A stretch of 64,000 bases of DNA from Thermoanaerobacterium saccharolyticum (lineage in GTDB: Bacteria; Bacillota; Thermoanaerobacteria; Thermoanaerobacterales; Thermoanaerobacteraceae): positions 62,001 to 126,000 of the forward strand of contig NZ_BBKT01000015.1 in NCBI RefSeq assembly GCF_000747665.1, read 5' to 3'. This document shows positions 40,028-50,324 of the stretch, one piece after another. The notes under the pieces were generated by a model. That model did not search any database. It was not told the DNA's origin and saw only the letters and a list, made by a program, of their open reading frames with translations. Made by a program: the position numbers and the translations under genes. Numbering within the stretch: the stretch's first letter is position 1; each line of letters starts with the position of its first letter.

Positions 40028-41478
40028 TCAATAAAGTGTTTCAGTTTCAACACCTTTGTAGCCATTTTGTGCAAGTTTGCTGTGCCTATATCCGTAAAAT
40101 GCATATATGATAATCCCCAACACAAACCATACTATAAACCTTATCCATGTCTCCAGTGGCAGCGAAACCATCAAAAACACAGTCGACGCAATTGATAAGA
40201 TAGGCACTAAAGGCACAAATGGACATCTAAATTTTCTCGGAAGTTCAGGCTTTGTATATCTTAAAACAATAACAGCTACCGACACAAGTACAAAAGCAAA
40301 CATGGTTCCTATATTCACAAGCTTTGCAAGTTCATCGATAGAGAAAAATCCTGCAACAACTGCCGCAAATAATGCAACTATTATAGTGCTTGCAACTGGC
40401 GTTTTGTGCTTATCATGAAGTTTTGAAAGAAATGGAGGCAATAGTCCATCTCTCGACATAGCAAAGAAAATTCTAGTCTGTCCATACATCATCACTAAGA
40501 GAACCGTCGTTATTCCTGCTATAGCACCAAATGAAACTAATCCTGACGCCCAGTTTATGCCGAGACTTGTTAATGCAAATGCCACAGGTTCAGGCGTATT
40601 AAGCTTTGTATATGATACAACACCTGTAAGTATTGCAACAACCACAATATACAATATTGTACTTATTCCTAATGAACCTAAAATTCCTATAGGCATATCC
40701 CTCTCTGGGTTTTTTGTCTCCTCAGCCGCCGTCGACACAGAATCAAACCCAATGTAAGCAAAAAATATTATTGCAGCGCCTGAGAATACTCCCTTCCATC
40801 CAAATGGTAAAAATGGTTTCCAGTTTGATGGATGTACATGCCATACAGCAACAGCAATGAAAAATAGCACAACCATTATCTTAAAGATGACGGCAATATT
40901 ATTTATAATAGAACTTTCTTTAGTACCAAAAAGTAGAATTATTCCCAAAAGCAATACTATTCCGATAGCCGGTAGATTTATTATTCCACCTGGTGCAGAG
41001 CTTGCCGAATTTGCAGCCCACACAGGTATATTCACACCGACGCTGTGAAGCAAACTTGTGAAATATCCCGACCAGCCTAAAGCAATGGCAGGTATAGCGA
41101 AAGCATACTCCAGTATCAAATCCCATCCTATTATCCAAGCAAATATTTCACCAAGTGCCACATAACTATAGCTATACGTAGATCCTGCTGCAGGAAACGT
41201 AGATGCAAACTCCGCATAGCTTAATGCAGCAAAGGTGCAGGCAATACCTGAAAGAACAAATGACAATATAAGACCTGGTCCTGCATATTTTGCAGCCGCA
41301 ACGCCAGTCAATACAAAAATACCTGTGCCGATTATGGCGCCAATGCCAAAGAGAATAAGGTCAAACCATGACAGCGATTTTTTTAAAGCATGATTTTTGT
41401 CCTGTGTGTCATCTATTATCATTTCAAGAGATTTTTTCTTAATATATTTGAACTTCCAGCGTTTACCTTGCGAGCCAT
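40028..41478 (-). pseudogene. APC family amino acid permease, N-terminal frameshift
   Basis: The main frame (464 residues from ATG 41422) has twelve spans and the APC cationic-amino-acid-transporter signature FDLILFGIGAIIGTGIFVLT and GSTYSYSYVALGEIFAW. The natural start is ATG 41478 behind GGGGGGAT, giving MARKVNAGSSNILRKKSLEM, which is the expected N-terminus of YfnA/YhdG-like permeases. This requires seven A where the sequence has six (41432-41437). As written the leader frame stops, and ATG 41422 has no ribosome binding site. So here the run is one short, opposite to most frame breaks in the window. Import of an unspecified amino acid. Confidence 0.85.
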
Positions 41479-41620
41479 CTTATATTTATCCCCCCAGTTT
41501 AAATTAGATTTAACTATTTTGGATTGTTTATTTAAAATAGAATATTTTATTTTATTATAATTAAAATTATATTGAGCCGCAAATAAGTTTTTCACAACTA
41601 TTAAAATTTTTTCGCAAATA

Positions 41621-41640
41621 TAAAAAGACGCTTACGCGTC
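41621..41640 (-). terminator. Terminator of the RlmL-like methyltransferase gene
   Basis: GACGC-TTAC-GCGTC stem overlapping the stop codon, followed on the minus strand by TTTTTATA. Confidence 0.8.
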
Positions 41641-42775
41641 AATTCTTCGGCGGCCTTGGTCCAAAATACTGATAATATGTGGTTTTTATCATGCCATTGT
41701 ATAGCTTCCTTCTTTTACTTGCATCTCTTCCAAAAAGTTTCTCAAAACTTTCATGCGATGTTATTATATAGTATGACCACGTATTAAGCCTTGTAAATAC
41801 TTTTCCCATCTCTCTATACAATTTCTCTACCTCTTTTAATTCACCCATCCTTTCACCGTATGGTGGATTGCATATTATTATGCCATACTTATCATCGGTT
41901 TTTAGATCTTTCAAAGATTGCTTTGAAAATTTTATATAATCACTGACACCGGCCTTTTTGGCATTGCTTATAGATAATTTCACCGCATCTTCATCTGCAT
42001 CATATCCACTTATGTTTAGTTTTACATCTTTTTTAATTAAATCAAAAGCTTCATTTCTCATGTCAGTCCACAGATTTTTTGGTATCTGCCTCCATTTTTC
42101 TGACGCAAATTGCCGATATAACCCTGGAGCCATATTTGCACCGATTAAAGCGGCTTCAATAGGTATAGTACCTGAACCGCAAAACGGATCTATAAATGGT
42201 CTATTGTATCTCCAATAGCTTAGCATTATCATGGCAGAAGCCAAAGTCTCTCTTAAAGGCGCCACATTTGACACCGCTCTATATCCTCTTTTATGAAGTC
42301 CTTCTCCACTTGTATCTATCATAAGTACAGCCTTGTCCTTCATTAAAGAAAATTTTATCCTGTATATTGGGCCACCTTCCTCAAACCACTCTCTTTTGTA
42401 CTTCTTCTTAAGCCTTTCAACTACCGCTTTTTTCACTATGGACTGGCAATCAGGCACACTAAAAAGCTTTGACTTAAGAGAGTATCCATCGACAGGAAAC
42501 TGTCCGTTTTCAGGAATCCACTCTTCCCACGGCAAAGATTTTACACCTTCAAAAAGCTCATCAAATGTAGTAGCCGTAAATTCACCAACTTTAATGTATA
42601 CCCTCTCGGCAGTCCTTAGCCACAAATTTGATTTACATATTGCAGATATATCGCCACCAAATGTCACTTTCCCATCTTCTACTTTTACATCATCATAACC
42701 TAAAGATCTTATCTCATCAGCCGTCACTGATTCGATTCCAAAAAGTGTAGGCACTATTAATTCAATCTTTGACAT
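41639..42775 (-). CDS. THUMP-domain class I RNA methyltransferase (RlmL/YpsC-like)
   Basis: About 378 residues. N-terminal THUMP RNA-binding domain (about 45-160), then a Rossmann methyltransferase with DPFCGSGTIPIEAALIGANM (motif I), GYDADEDAV, and the catalytic IICNPPYGERMG near residue 295. The NPPY tetrad means N-methylation of a base amino group, in this family guanine N2 in 23S rRNA. The start at 42775 (MSKIELIVPTLFGIE) follows GGGAG; the frame opens five codons earlier. Monocistronic. Confidence 0.9.
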   Translation of the reverse strand: MSKIELIVPTLFGIESVTADEIRSLGYDDVKVEDGKVTFGGDISAICKSNLWLRTAERVYIKVGEFTATTFDELFEGVKSLPWEEWIPENGQFPVDGYSLKSKLFSVPDCQSIVKKAVVERLKKKYKREWFEEGGPIYRIKFSLMKDKAVLMIDTSGEGLHKRGYRAVSNVAPLRETLASAMIMLSYWRYNRPFIDPFCGSGTIPIEAALIGANMAPGLYRQFASEKWRQIPKNLWTDMRNEAFDLIKKDVKLNISGYDADEDAVKLSISNAKKAGVSDYIKFSKQSLKDLKTDDKYGIIICNPPYGERMGELKEVEKLYREMGKVFTRLNTWSYYIITSHESFEKLFGRDASKRRKLYNGMIKTTYYQYFGPRPPKN

Positions 42776-42847
42776 ATCACTATCTCCCATTTACTGATTT
42801 CAAAATTAATTTTAAAGATAATCCTATTTGTTCACACAACAGCATTA

Positions 42848-43582
42848 TTAAATGTTGCAGAAAATGAAAGCCCTATCTAAGCTATTTACATCTTCAACAA
42901 CATCAAATTTTCTATTCATCACATTGACACTTTTAAATCCGGCAATTTTTAACTCATTCACAACTTCATCTAATGAAAAACTAATTTCGTGAACTGTTTC
43001 CTCATATTCTTCATACAGCCTTCCTTCTTTCTTTAAAAAAGCTGTAAATGTTATAAAAGCATTATCGCCAAATGATATGCTTTTAGAAATATAGTAATCG
43101 CCGTTTGGATACTTCCTTATATGTATATTGTTCCAATTATCGCTTAAATCTTTCAATGTATTCATGTCAAACATGAAGATGCCGTTTTCGTTGAGATGTC
43201 TTTTAACGCAGTTAAACATAGATTTCCACTTTTGAAAATCTGTCATGTGATTTATAGCATCAAAAGTGCAAGTTATAAGATCGAATTTTTTGCCTAAATC
43301 AAAATCGCTCATATCGCCAAGATGAAACTTTATATCATAACCGTATTTTCTACAATTTTCAACTGCCTTCTTAAGCATTTCTTCAGATAAATCAAGACCT
43401 TCCACATTTATGCCATCTCTTAAAGCACCTATGCAAAAAATCCCAGTCCCACACGCCAAATCCAACATAGTCTTGACATTAAAACCAGATTTGTCTAAAA
43501 ATCTCTTAAAATCCGGCCACAACTCTTTTGCGTAAGAATCCCAGCCTAATCTATCGTAAAATTTAGCAAATTCGTCGTACAT
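42848..43582 (-). CDS. Class I SAM-dependent methyltransferase
   Basis: About 244 residues with LDLACGTGIFCIGALRDGIN (SAM-binding motif I, residues about 41-60), GLDLSEEMLKKA (motif II) and ITCTFDAINHM (motif IV). The start MYDEFAKFYDRLGWDSYAKE at 43582 lies behind GAGAGGTG. The family methylates many small molecules and the sequence does not tell the substrate. It is divergent from the DUF2156 gene. Confidence 0.85.
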   Translation of the reverse strand: MYDEFAKFYDRLGWDSYAKELWPDFKRFLDKSGFNVKTMLDLACGTGIFCIGALRDGINVEGLDLSEEMLKKAVENCRKYGYDIKFHLGDMSDFDLGKKFDLITCTFDAINHMTDFQKWKSMFNCVKRHLNENGIFMFDMNTLKDLSDNWNNIHIRKYPNGDYYISKSISFGDNAFITFTAFLKKEGRLYEEYEETVHEISFSLDEVVNELKIAGFKSVNVMNRKFDVVEDVNSLDRAFIFCNI

Positions 43583-43650
43583 AAAAACACCTCTCAATTA
43601 TTTTTCTCGTTATTCTTCTATATTATATCATCACAATACACAAGTCAATT

Positions 43651-43678
43651 TTGTTATTCAACCGCTCTATGTTATAAT
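43651..43678 (+). promoter_or_regulatory. Sigma-A-type promoter of the DUF2156 gene
   Basis: TTGTTA (43651-43656), 16 bp, TATAAT (43673-43678), 60 bp before the start. Confidence 0.7.
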
Positions 43679-43737
43679 ATTAACACGTGCAAATAACTAT
43701 ATTCAATAAATAATTATTATCCAAGAGGTGAAAATAG

Positions 43738-44596
43738 TTGAAACCATTATCCATAGACGACAAAAATGTTTTTGATGAATTCTTTTGCGCATATCCGCCA
43801 GAAATATCAGAATATACATTTACAAATCTTCTTATGTGGAATCACGTTTACGACATCAGATATGAAATAATTGATGGGTGTCTTTTGATTGCTTCAGGAA
43901 ATAACATATTTCCTCCTGTAGGTCCATCTGAAAACACATTAGCTGCCCTGGAAAAATTTTATGAAATTCTTAAAAAAGATTACTCCGAAATTAATTTAAC
44001 TCGTTTTGACAATGAATCCGCCAGTAAGATTAAAGAGAATTTTAATATTGAAATGAAACCAGACGAAGACAATTTTGACTACGTGTACAATACGCAAGAC
44101 CTTATTAATCTTTCTGGCAGAAAATACCACAATAAAAAAAAATCATATAAACAAATTCATGAGAACTTATGATTATGTTTTGGAAGAACTTTGCAGTGAA
44201 AATGCTTTAGAATGCTTAAATTTTACCGAAAAATGGATTTCCTTAAAAGACATAGAGGAAAATCCCGGAATTTTAAAGGAATTTGATGCAATAAAAACCG
44301 TACTGGAAAACTACGATTTTTTTAATGTAAAGGGGATAGTATTAAAGATAAATGGGAAAATAGAAGCGTATTCATTCGGAGAAAAATTAAATCCGGAAAC
44401 GGCAGTAACGCACATAGAAAAGGCAAATCCCGAGATCAAAGATGCGTACGCTTTTATAAACATGTCTTTTGCAAAAATGATGTCGGAATTCAAATACATC
44501 AATAGAGAACAAGATTTGGGAATACCGGGGCTTAGGTATGCAAAAAAGTCTTACCATCCAGTAAAAATGATTTTTAAATTTAAAGGAAAATTATAA
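43738..44596 (+). pseudogene. DUF2156 (phosphatidylglycerol lysyltransferase C-terminal-like) protein, frameshifted
   Basis: Starts at TTG 43738 behind AGAGGTG. The first part has SEYTFTNLLMWNHVYDIRYE and PVGPSENTLAAL, typical of the GNAT-like DUF2156 fold used by aminoacyl-phospholipid synthases. A 9-base A run (44134-44142) breaks the frame at YHNKK; with eight it continues NHINKFMRTYDYVLEELCSE and INMSFAKMMSEFKYINREQD to GLRYAKKSYHPVKM, the conserved end. Corrected length about 285 residues. No membrane domain, so it is the soluble stand-alone type whose acceptor is unknown. Confidence 0.82.
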
Positions 44597-44681
44597 TTTT
44601 ATTAATATCGGTTTGTCACAACTTTTCTTTCACATCATATTATAATTATAAAATATTGCATGGAGGGATATAATAGATTTT

Positions 44682-45575
44682 ATGGATGAATATGTAGTAT
44701 TTTGTGAAAAGAAAAAAATACAGTTTCCGCCCCAGCATCAACAATGCCAGCCGGGCATAGAAGCTTATATGGTACCTAGACCCATATCTGAAGATCCTAG
44801 CTACAAAGGTTCAAATAAGCTTTTAAATAAAGTAGCCATAATCACCGGCGGTGACAGCGGCATCGGAAGAGCCGTTGCATACGCATTTGCAAAAGAAGGT
44901 GCTGATATTGTCATCGTATTTTACAATGAATTTATTGATGCAGAAGAAACAAAAATGCGGATTGAGCAAATAGGAAGAAAGTGCATTTTAATCGCTGGTG
45001 ATTTAAAAAGCGATGAATTCAATAAATATGTCGTTCAAAAGACAGTCAGTGTATTCGGTCGCATTGATATATTGGTAAACAATGCTGGAGTCCAATATCC
45101 GCAAAAAAGCATTGAGGCTATTTCTAACGAGCAATTGGAGCTTACATTCAGGACTAATATATTTCCTTTATTTTATATGACAAAGGCAGCACTTCCATAT
45201 ATGAAGTCCGGTAGCAGCATAATAAATACCGCATCGATAACAGCATACAGAGGTTTTGCTGAACTAATAGATTACTCTGCAACAAAAGGAGCTATTGTAA
45301 GCTTTACGCGTTCATTGGCTTTATCCCTCGTTGGTAGGAACATAAGAGTCAACGCAGTGGCTCCCGGTGCTGTATGGACACCATTGATACCATCTAGCTT
45401 TTCTCCTGAGGAAGTGGAATTTTTCGGCAACAAGAAACCAAATGATTCACCTATGGAAAGAGCGGGACAGCCTTATGAATTAGCACCAGCATATGTTTAC
45501 CTCGCATCAAATGATTCAACGTATGTCACAGGAGCAATAATCCATGTCAATGGTGGCGCAATGGTAACAACTTAA
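44682..45575 (+). CDS. SDR family oxidoreductase (general-stress YdaD/YhdF type)
   Basis: 297 residues. An N-terminal 45-residue extension (PPQHQQCQPGIEAYMVPRP) precedes the Rossmann fold, as in the long SDRs of stress regulons. NAD(P)-binding motif TGGDSGIG near residue 55, NNAG, catalytic Ser in NTASITAY, and YSATK (Tyr-X3-Lys). Substrate unknown; relatives are called glucose or aldehyde dehydrogenases without good evidence. GGAGGG lies 14 bases before the ATG, farther than usual; there is no closer in-frame standard start. Ends in a strong terminator. Confidence 0.9.
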   Translation: MDEYVVFCEKKKIQFPPQHQQCQPGIEAYMVPRPISEDPSYKGSNKLLNKVAIITGGDSGIGRAVAYAFAKEGADIVIVFYNEFIDAEETKMRIEQIGRKCILIAGDLKSDEFNKYVVQKTVSVFGRIDILVNNAGVQYPQKSIEAISNEQLELTFRTNIFPLFYMTKAALPYMKSGSSIINTASITAYRGFAELIDYSATKGAIVSFTRSLALSLVGRNIRVNAVAPGAVWTPLIPSSFSPEEVEFFGNKKPNDSPMERAGQPYELAPAYVYLASNDSTYVTGAIIHVNGGAMVTT

Positions 45576-45587
45576 ACTTATAGCCTA

Positions 45588-45619
45588 TAGTAAATGGTAC
45601 TGTCCATTTACTATTTTTT
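45588..45619 (+). terminator. Terminator of the SDR gene
   Basis: Perfect 10 bp stem TAGTAAATGG/CCATTTACTA with a 6-base loop and six T. Confidence 0.9.
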
Positions 45620-45642
45620 AGTAAACTTAAAACTTTACTAGA

Positions 45643-45671
45643 TTGAATTATTATAATAATTATATTATAAT
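45643..45671 (+). promoter_or_regulatory. Sigma-A-type promoter of the Lrp-aminotransferase operon
   Basis: TTGAAT (45643-45648), 17 bp, TATAAT (45666-45671), 30 bp before the first start codon. Confidence 0.75.
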
Positions 45672-45700
45672 GTGCGTAACATTAATTTTTAGGAGGTGTT

Positions 45701-46192
45701 ATGATGTCTAAAAAAATGGATATTATTGAGCTTCTTAATGAAAACAGCCGTCTGACAGATAATCAGATCTCTGTAATAACAGGGCTTAGCGAAGATGAAG
45801 TAAAAGAAATAATAAAAAATCTTGAAGAAGAAAAAGTTTTATTAAAGTACAGCACATTGGTCAATTGGGAAAAAACCGAAAAGGAAGTAGTACGTGCGCT
45901 TATTGATGTAAGAGTCACACCACAACAAGGACAAGGTTTTAATGCTATTGCTGAAAGAATCGGCCAATACGATGAAGTGAAATCTGTCTCCTTAATCTCT
46001 GGCGGATACGATCTATCCGTAGAAGTAGAAGGCAAAACCATGAAAGAAATAGCTATTTTCGTAGCAGAAAGATTAGCTCCTATTGATGGAGTACTAAGCA
46101 CGACAACTCATTTTATATTAAAAAGGTATAAACAAGATGGGGTGTTTTTTACAGACGGTCCTGAAGACAAAAGATTGGTGGTAACACCATGA
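45701..46192 (+). CDS. Lrp/AsnC family transcriptional regulator
   Basis: 163 residues. N-terminal winged helix (MDIIELLNENSRLTDNQISV, then LSEDEVKEIIKNLEEEKVL) and C-terminal RAM effector domain (VSLISGGYDLSVEVEGKTMK). It overlaps the downstream aminotransferase start by 4 bp, so the pair is coupled; regulation of the operon by the amino acid or keto acid it handles is the usual arrangement. Start follows AGGAGG; two adjacent ATG codons are possible. Confidence 0.92.
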   Translation: MMSKKMDIIELLNENSRLTDNQISVITGLSEDEVKEIIKNLEEEKVLLKYSTLVNWEKTEKEVVRALIDVRVTPQQGQGFNAIAERIGQYDEVKSVSLISGGYDLSVEVEGKTMKEIAIFVAERLAPIDGVLSTTTHFILKRYKQDGVFFTDGPEDKRLVVTP

Positions 46193-47352
46193 ATAATAAA
46201 TACATTTCAGATGTAGTAAAAAACATCCCACCCTCCGGAATAAGAAAATTCTTCGACCTTGTTACAAATTCTCGCGATATTATCTCTCTAGGCGTTGGCG
46301 AACCGGATTTTGTGACGCCATGGACTGTGCGAAAAGAAGCTATAGATGTGCTTGATAGAGGTGCTACTACGTACACATCAAATCTTGGGCTTTTAGAATT
46401 AAGAGAAGCCGTATCATTCTTTCTAAAAAATCATTACGACTTAAATTACGATGCTGAGAATGAAATAATGATAACCGTAGGCGCCAGCGAAGCCATAGAC
46501 TTAGCACTTAGATGCCTTATAAATAATGGCGATGAAGTTTTAGTGCCTGTGCCAAGCTATGTTTCCTATTCACCTTGTATAGAGCTTACAAGAGGAGTAC
46601 CGATATATGTGCCTACTTATGAAAAAAACAATTTTATAATAACACCTGATGATTTGAAATCAAAAATTACCAGTAAGACAAAAGCACTTATATTGCCATA
46701 TCCAAATAATCCCACAGGTGCTATCATGAAAAAAGAGGATTTAGAAGCGATAAAAGACATAATAATAGAGCATGATTTGATCGTAATATCTGATGAAATC
46801 TACAGTGAACTTACTTACGATGGAAAACACGTAAGCATAGCTTCACTCCCTGATATGAAGGAAAGAACTATAGTTTTAAATGGCTTTTCAAAAGCCTTTG
46901 CAATGACAGGCTGGAGATTAGGATACATAGCAGCAGAACACAGCTTCATAGAAGCCATGAATAAGATTCACCAGTATACGACGATATGCGCTCCCATCAT
47001 GGCACAATACGCAGGCATAAAAGCTATATACGAGTGCGAAGACGATATAGAAAAAATGCGTAAAACTTACGATCAAAGAAGGCGTCTCATAGTAAATGGC
47101 TTCAGAGAAATAGGATTTGGCTGCTTTGAACCAAAGGGAGCTTTTTATATATTCCCTTCAATTAAAAAAACAGGTCTTTCGTCTCAAGAGTTTTGCGAAA
47201 GACTCTTAAAAGAAGAAAAAATAGCCGTTGTCCCAGGAGATGCTTTTGGACCGGGAGGAGACGGTTATATAAGGGTATCTTATGCGTATTCTATCGATAA
47301 GATAATGAAAGCACTTGAAAGAATAGAAAGATTCGCTAAAAAAATATTTTAA
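46189..47352 (+). CDS. Class I pyridoxal-phosphate aminotransferase
   Basis: 387 residues of the aspartate/aromatic aminotransferase fold Ig. PLP lysine in NGFSKAFAMTGWRLGY (near residue 235), with LGVGEPDF near 35, PYPNNPTGA and the conserved arginine in YIRVSYAYS near the end. Likely transfers the amino group of an aromatic, branched or alanine-type amino acid; the sequence does not settle which. Coupled to the Lrp-type regulator in front. Confidence 0.92.
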   Translation: MNNKYISDVVKNIPPSGIRKFFDLVTNSRDIISLGVGEPDFVTPWTVRKEAIDVLDRGATTYTSNLGLLELREAVSFFLKNHYDLNYDAENEIMITVGASEAIDLALRCLINNGDEVLVPVPSYVSYSPCIELTRGVPIYVPTYEKNNFIITPDDLKSKITSKTKALILPYPNNPTGAIMKKEDLEAIKDIIIEHDLIVISDEIYSELTYDGKHVSIASLPDMKERTIVLNGFSKAFAMTGWRLGYIAAEHSFIEAMNKIHQYTTICAPIMAQYAGIKAIYECEDDIEKMRKTYDQRRRLIVNGFREIGFGCFEPKGAFYIFPSIKKTGLSSQEFCERLLKEEKIAVVPGDAFGPGGDGYIRVSYAYSIDKIMKALERIERFAKKIF

Positions 47353-47378
47353 AAAAAGTAGGTTTCCCTACTTTTTTT
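47351..47378. terminator. Bidirectional terminator
   Basis: AAAAAAAGTAG and CTACTTTTTTT pair around GTTTCC. It overlaps the stop codons of the aminotransferase (rightward) and of the small Cys-rich protein (leftward). Confidence 0.88.
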
Positions 47379-47520
47379 GCTTTACCTCAGAAAATTTAGG
47401 ACAACCGGAAGAACAACTGTCACAGTTGCACTGTCCAGAAGTGCTTTTCTTTATGTTCTTATACAATAAAAATACCGCTGAAACTATTATTATAGACGTA
47501 ATTATTATTTCAACTACCAT
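47368..47520 (-). CDS. FeoB-associated Cys-rich membrane protein
   Basis: 50 residues from ATG 47520 behind GAGAGGTG: one N-terminal membrane span (VVEIIITSIIIVSAVFLLYK), then CNCDSCSSGCPKFSEVKQKK with four cysteines. This matches the small Cys-rich proteins encoded next to feoB in Firmicutes (FeoB-associated, sometimes fused). It lies 12 bp downstream of feoB in the same operon. It probably handles Fe(II) or protects FeoB, but its role has not been established. Confidence 0.88.
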   Translation of the reverse strand: MVVEIIITSIIIVSAVFLLYKNIKKSTSGQCNCDSCSSGCPKFSEVKQKK

Positions 47521-47532
47521 AAAAATCACCTC

Positions 47533-49348
47533 TCAAAAAATTTTTAAAATCAAATTGCCACCGTTGTAAACTATAAATGAAACCAGCCAAGCTAAAACTA
47601 ACTGATACGCTACAGAAAATGATGCCATCTTCCAACCGTATTCCTTTTTCATGGTGGCTATTAAAGATATACATGGTGTATACAAAAGCACAAAGATGAG
47701 AAAGCTAATAGCTGAAATCGGTGTAAAAACCGTCGGCAAAACCTTTGTCAAATTTCCACCGTATATAACGCCCATCGTCCCTACTACCACTTCTTTAGCC
47801 ATTATTCCTGTAAGAAGCGATGCTGAATTTTGCCATGAAGCGAAACCTAACGGTATAAAGATAGGGCTTATGAATCTTCCTATATATGCAATAAAACTTT
47901 TGTTTATTTCTGTCATGCCTGAGAAATTAAAGTTTGATAAAATCCAGACAATAATCGAAACAGAAAAGATTATAGTACCTGCTTTTTTTAAGAATCCCTT
48001 GCCTTTTTCCCACGTATGCACTGCCAATGACTTAAGTTCAGGCAGCTTATACTCAGGAAGCTCTATTATAAAAGGTTCATCATCTTTCTTAAATATAGTA
48101 TTCTTGAAAAGTATGCCTACGAAAAACGCCACAACTACACCTAATGCGTATAATGATGCCACAATCAAAGCTTCGTGCCCTCTAAACAAAGCACCAGCCA
48201 TAACCAGATAAATAGGCAGTCTGGCATTGCAAGACATAAATGGCAAAAGAAGAGCCGTCATCTTTCTGTCCTTCTCACTCTCTAAAGTCCTCGTAGACAT
48301 CAAACCTGGGACATTACACCCAAAGCTAATTATAAGCGGAATGAATGCCTTCCCAGATAAGCCCATCTTCCGGATTATCTTATCCATCAAAAATGCTACT
48401 CTCGCCATATACCCACTGTCTTCTAAAAAAAGATATGCACAAAAACAATGCTAATATCACAGGAAGAAATACTATAACTGAGCCTACACCGCCAATGATG
48501 CCATCTACAATAAGTGACTTAAACCAGCTACTTGTGCCAGATAACAATATATCAACATGTGGGGCAAACCAATCATTTACGAAAGTATCTAACAAATCAG
48601 CTAAAGGCTGTCCAACCCAGCTAAAAGTAAACTGAAAAATAAAATATGCGATAGCTACCAAAATTGGATATGCCAAAAATTTGTTTATGAGGATTTTATC
48701 CAATCTCTCTGTGATAGTAGCCGTATTTTCAGATGTGCTCGCAACACATTGTAATAAAATACCTTCTATATACTTATACGTTTCTGCTTCGCTTTTAAAA
48801 TCCAATTTATTATGATATTGATTTTCATTATCATAATTTGCCTTTGAAAAAACTTCATTTATCAAAAGTTCCTCCAGCTTTTCTACACCTTTTCCTTTTG
48901 AAGCCACTATCGGAACAACCATGACATCAAGCAATTTAGACAATTTTTCATAATCAATTTTTATGCCTTTATTTTCAGCAACATCCACCATGTTTAGTAT
49001 CAGTACAATAGGTATGTTGAATTCTTTAAGTTGCATAGTTAAGTACAAATTTCTCTTAAGATTTGAAGCATCTACTATATTCAATATCAAATCAACATGG
49101 CCGCTTTCCAGGAAAGACTTGGAGATTTTTTCTTCGTTGGAGTAAGTATCCATTGCATAAATGCCAGGCAAATCGACGATTTTTACATCATCATTTATAA
49201 AACCTTCCTTTTTTTCAACAGTGACACCAGGCCAATTACCCACATGCTGGTTTAATCCCGTAAGCAAATTAAAAAGTGTGGTCTTCCCAACATTGGGATT
49301 GCCAATCAAAGCGGCTGTTATCATCCGTTTTGAGTCCGAAACTACCAT
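47533..49348 (-). pseudogene. feoB: Ferrous iron transport protein B, frameshifted in the membrane domain
   Basis: N-terminal G domain with GNPNVGKTTLF (G1, residues 15-25), the G2 threonine in GVTVEKKEG, DLPG (G3), NMVD (G4), then a spacer helix domain and the membrane part with two Gate motifs. A 7-base run at 48425-48431 breaks the frame in FLCISF; with six it continues LEDSGYMARVAFLMDKIIRK, the exact FeoB consensus, to the end at 47533. Corrected length about 605 residues. Start ATG 49348 follows GGAGGTGG. It is preceded by feoA and followed by the small Cys-rich protein. GTP-gated Fe(II) uptake, Fur-controlled. Confidence 0.92.
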
Positions 49349-49369
49349 ACGCCACCTCCTTCACATATC

Positions 49370-49600
49370 TTAAACTACATCTTTTACCACAATATTTTTT
49401 GCATCTTTTTTTCTAATCGCCAAATCAAATCCCATAAAATTTATTATTATAGGATCTCCCAAAGGCGCAACCCTCTTGACTTTTACTTCGGTCCCTTCAA
49501 TAGCACCTAAAGCCCTTAGCCTTCTCGCTAATCTTTCATCTCCTAAAAGACCGCTTACTAAAGCCCTTTGGCCTGGTTTTAAATCACACACGCTCATCAT
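49370..49600 (-). CDS. feoA: Ferrous iron transport protein A
   Basis: 76 residues with an SH3-like fold: CDLKPGQRALVSGLLGDERL, then RRLRALGAIEGTEVKVKRVA and a C-terminal MGFDLAIRKKDAKNIVV. It activates or stabilises FeoB. The start at 49600 follows GGGGTGGG; the frame opens ten codons earlier but that part overlaps the promoter and the Fur box. First gene of feoA-feoB-Cys-rich. Confidence 0.92.
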   Translation of the reverse strand: MMSVCDLKPGQRALVSGLLGDERLARRLRALGAIEGTEVKVKRVAPLGDPIIINFMGFDLAIRKKDAKNIVVKDVV

Positions 49601-49614
49601 TCCCACCCCTTTAT

Positions 49615-49670
49615 TGATAATCATTCTCAACTCCTGATTCTATGATACTATATATTCCCCTTCATGTCAA
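49615..49670 (-). promoter_or_regulatory. feoAB promoter with Fur box
   Basis: TTGACA (49670-49665), 17 bp, TATCAT (49647-49642) on the minus strand. TGATAATCATTCTCA at 49615-49629 matches the 7-1-7 Fur consensus at all but one arm position and lies where transcription should begin. Iron repression of feoAB follows. Confidence 0.85.
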
Positions 49671-49692
49671 TAAATTATTAAAATAAGATTTA

Positions 49693-50244
49693 TCATATCT
49701 TTATAAATCTATGCCATATCTTAAGAATATGATTTTCAAGAGGATCAAATATACCCTTTAAATATCTCACAAGCTTGCTGCTTAAGAATCCTATGACAAA
49801 TCCAGCTACAACATCCACAGGATAGTGAACTCCAACATATACTCTCGCTATAATCAGTAAAACTGTCAAAACCATCATGATAGCACCAATAAGCTTATTT
49901 CCTTTTAGCTGCGTAAATGCAATGGCTGATCCTCCTGATAGATGATCACTTGGAAAAGATGCATCACTTGAATGTTTAACAAGCAAATTTACTTTATGTG
50001 TAACAAAAGGCCTTGGTTCAAAGTAAAATTTTGAAATGATAAAATTCGCGCTCAATGCTATAACTGCAGCAAAGAAATCCTCCATTGATACCTTTTTTCC
50101 ATCATCTCCTCCAATAAACCATTGAATAACCATTAGAAGCCCATATATAATAGGAGAATACAAAGCAATAAATATCATCACCTTATCTAATACAGTGTAA
50201 TGACTTGCAAATCCATTGATAACTTTAAAAATAGCATAATTCAT
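49693..50244 (-). CDS. PAP2 phosphatase, undecaprenyl-diphosphatase BcrC-like
   Basis: About 183 residues with five to six spans and the three PAP2 motifs: KFYFEPRPF near residue 80, FPSDHLSG near 112 and RVYVGVHYPVDV near 150. Such BcrC/YodM-type proteins dephosphorylate undecaprenyl diphosphate and raise bacitracin tolerance; other lipid phosphates are possible. Start at 50244 follows GAGGTG. No operon partner. Confidence 0.87.
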   Translation of the reverse strand: MNYAIFKVINGFASHYTVLDKVMIFIALYSPIIYGLLMVIQWFIGGDDGKKVSMEDFFAAVIALSANFIISKFYFEPRPFVTHKVNLLVKHSSDASFPSDHLSGGSAIAFTQLKGNKLIGAIMMVLTVLLIIARVYVGVHYPVDVVAGFVIGFLSSKLVRYLKGIFDPLENHILKIWHRFIKI

Positions 50245-50324
50245 TTTCATCACCTCGTATTAAGATTTTAAACTCCAATTCTTAAAATAAAATTAGACGC
50301 AGATTAAAAAACAATTAAAACTTC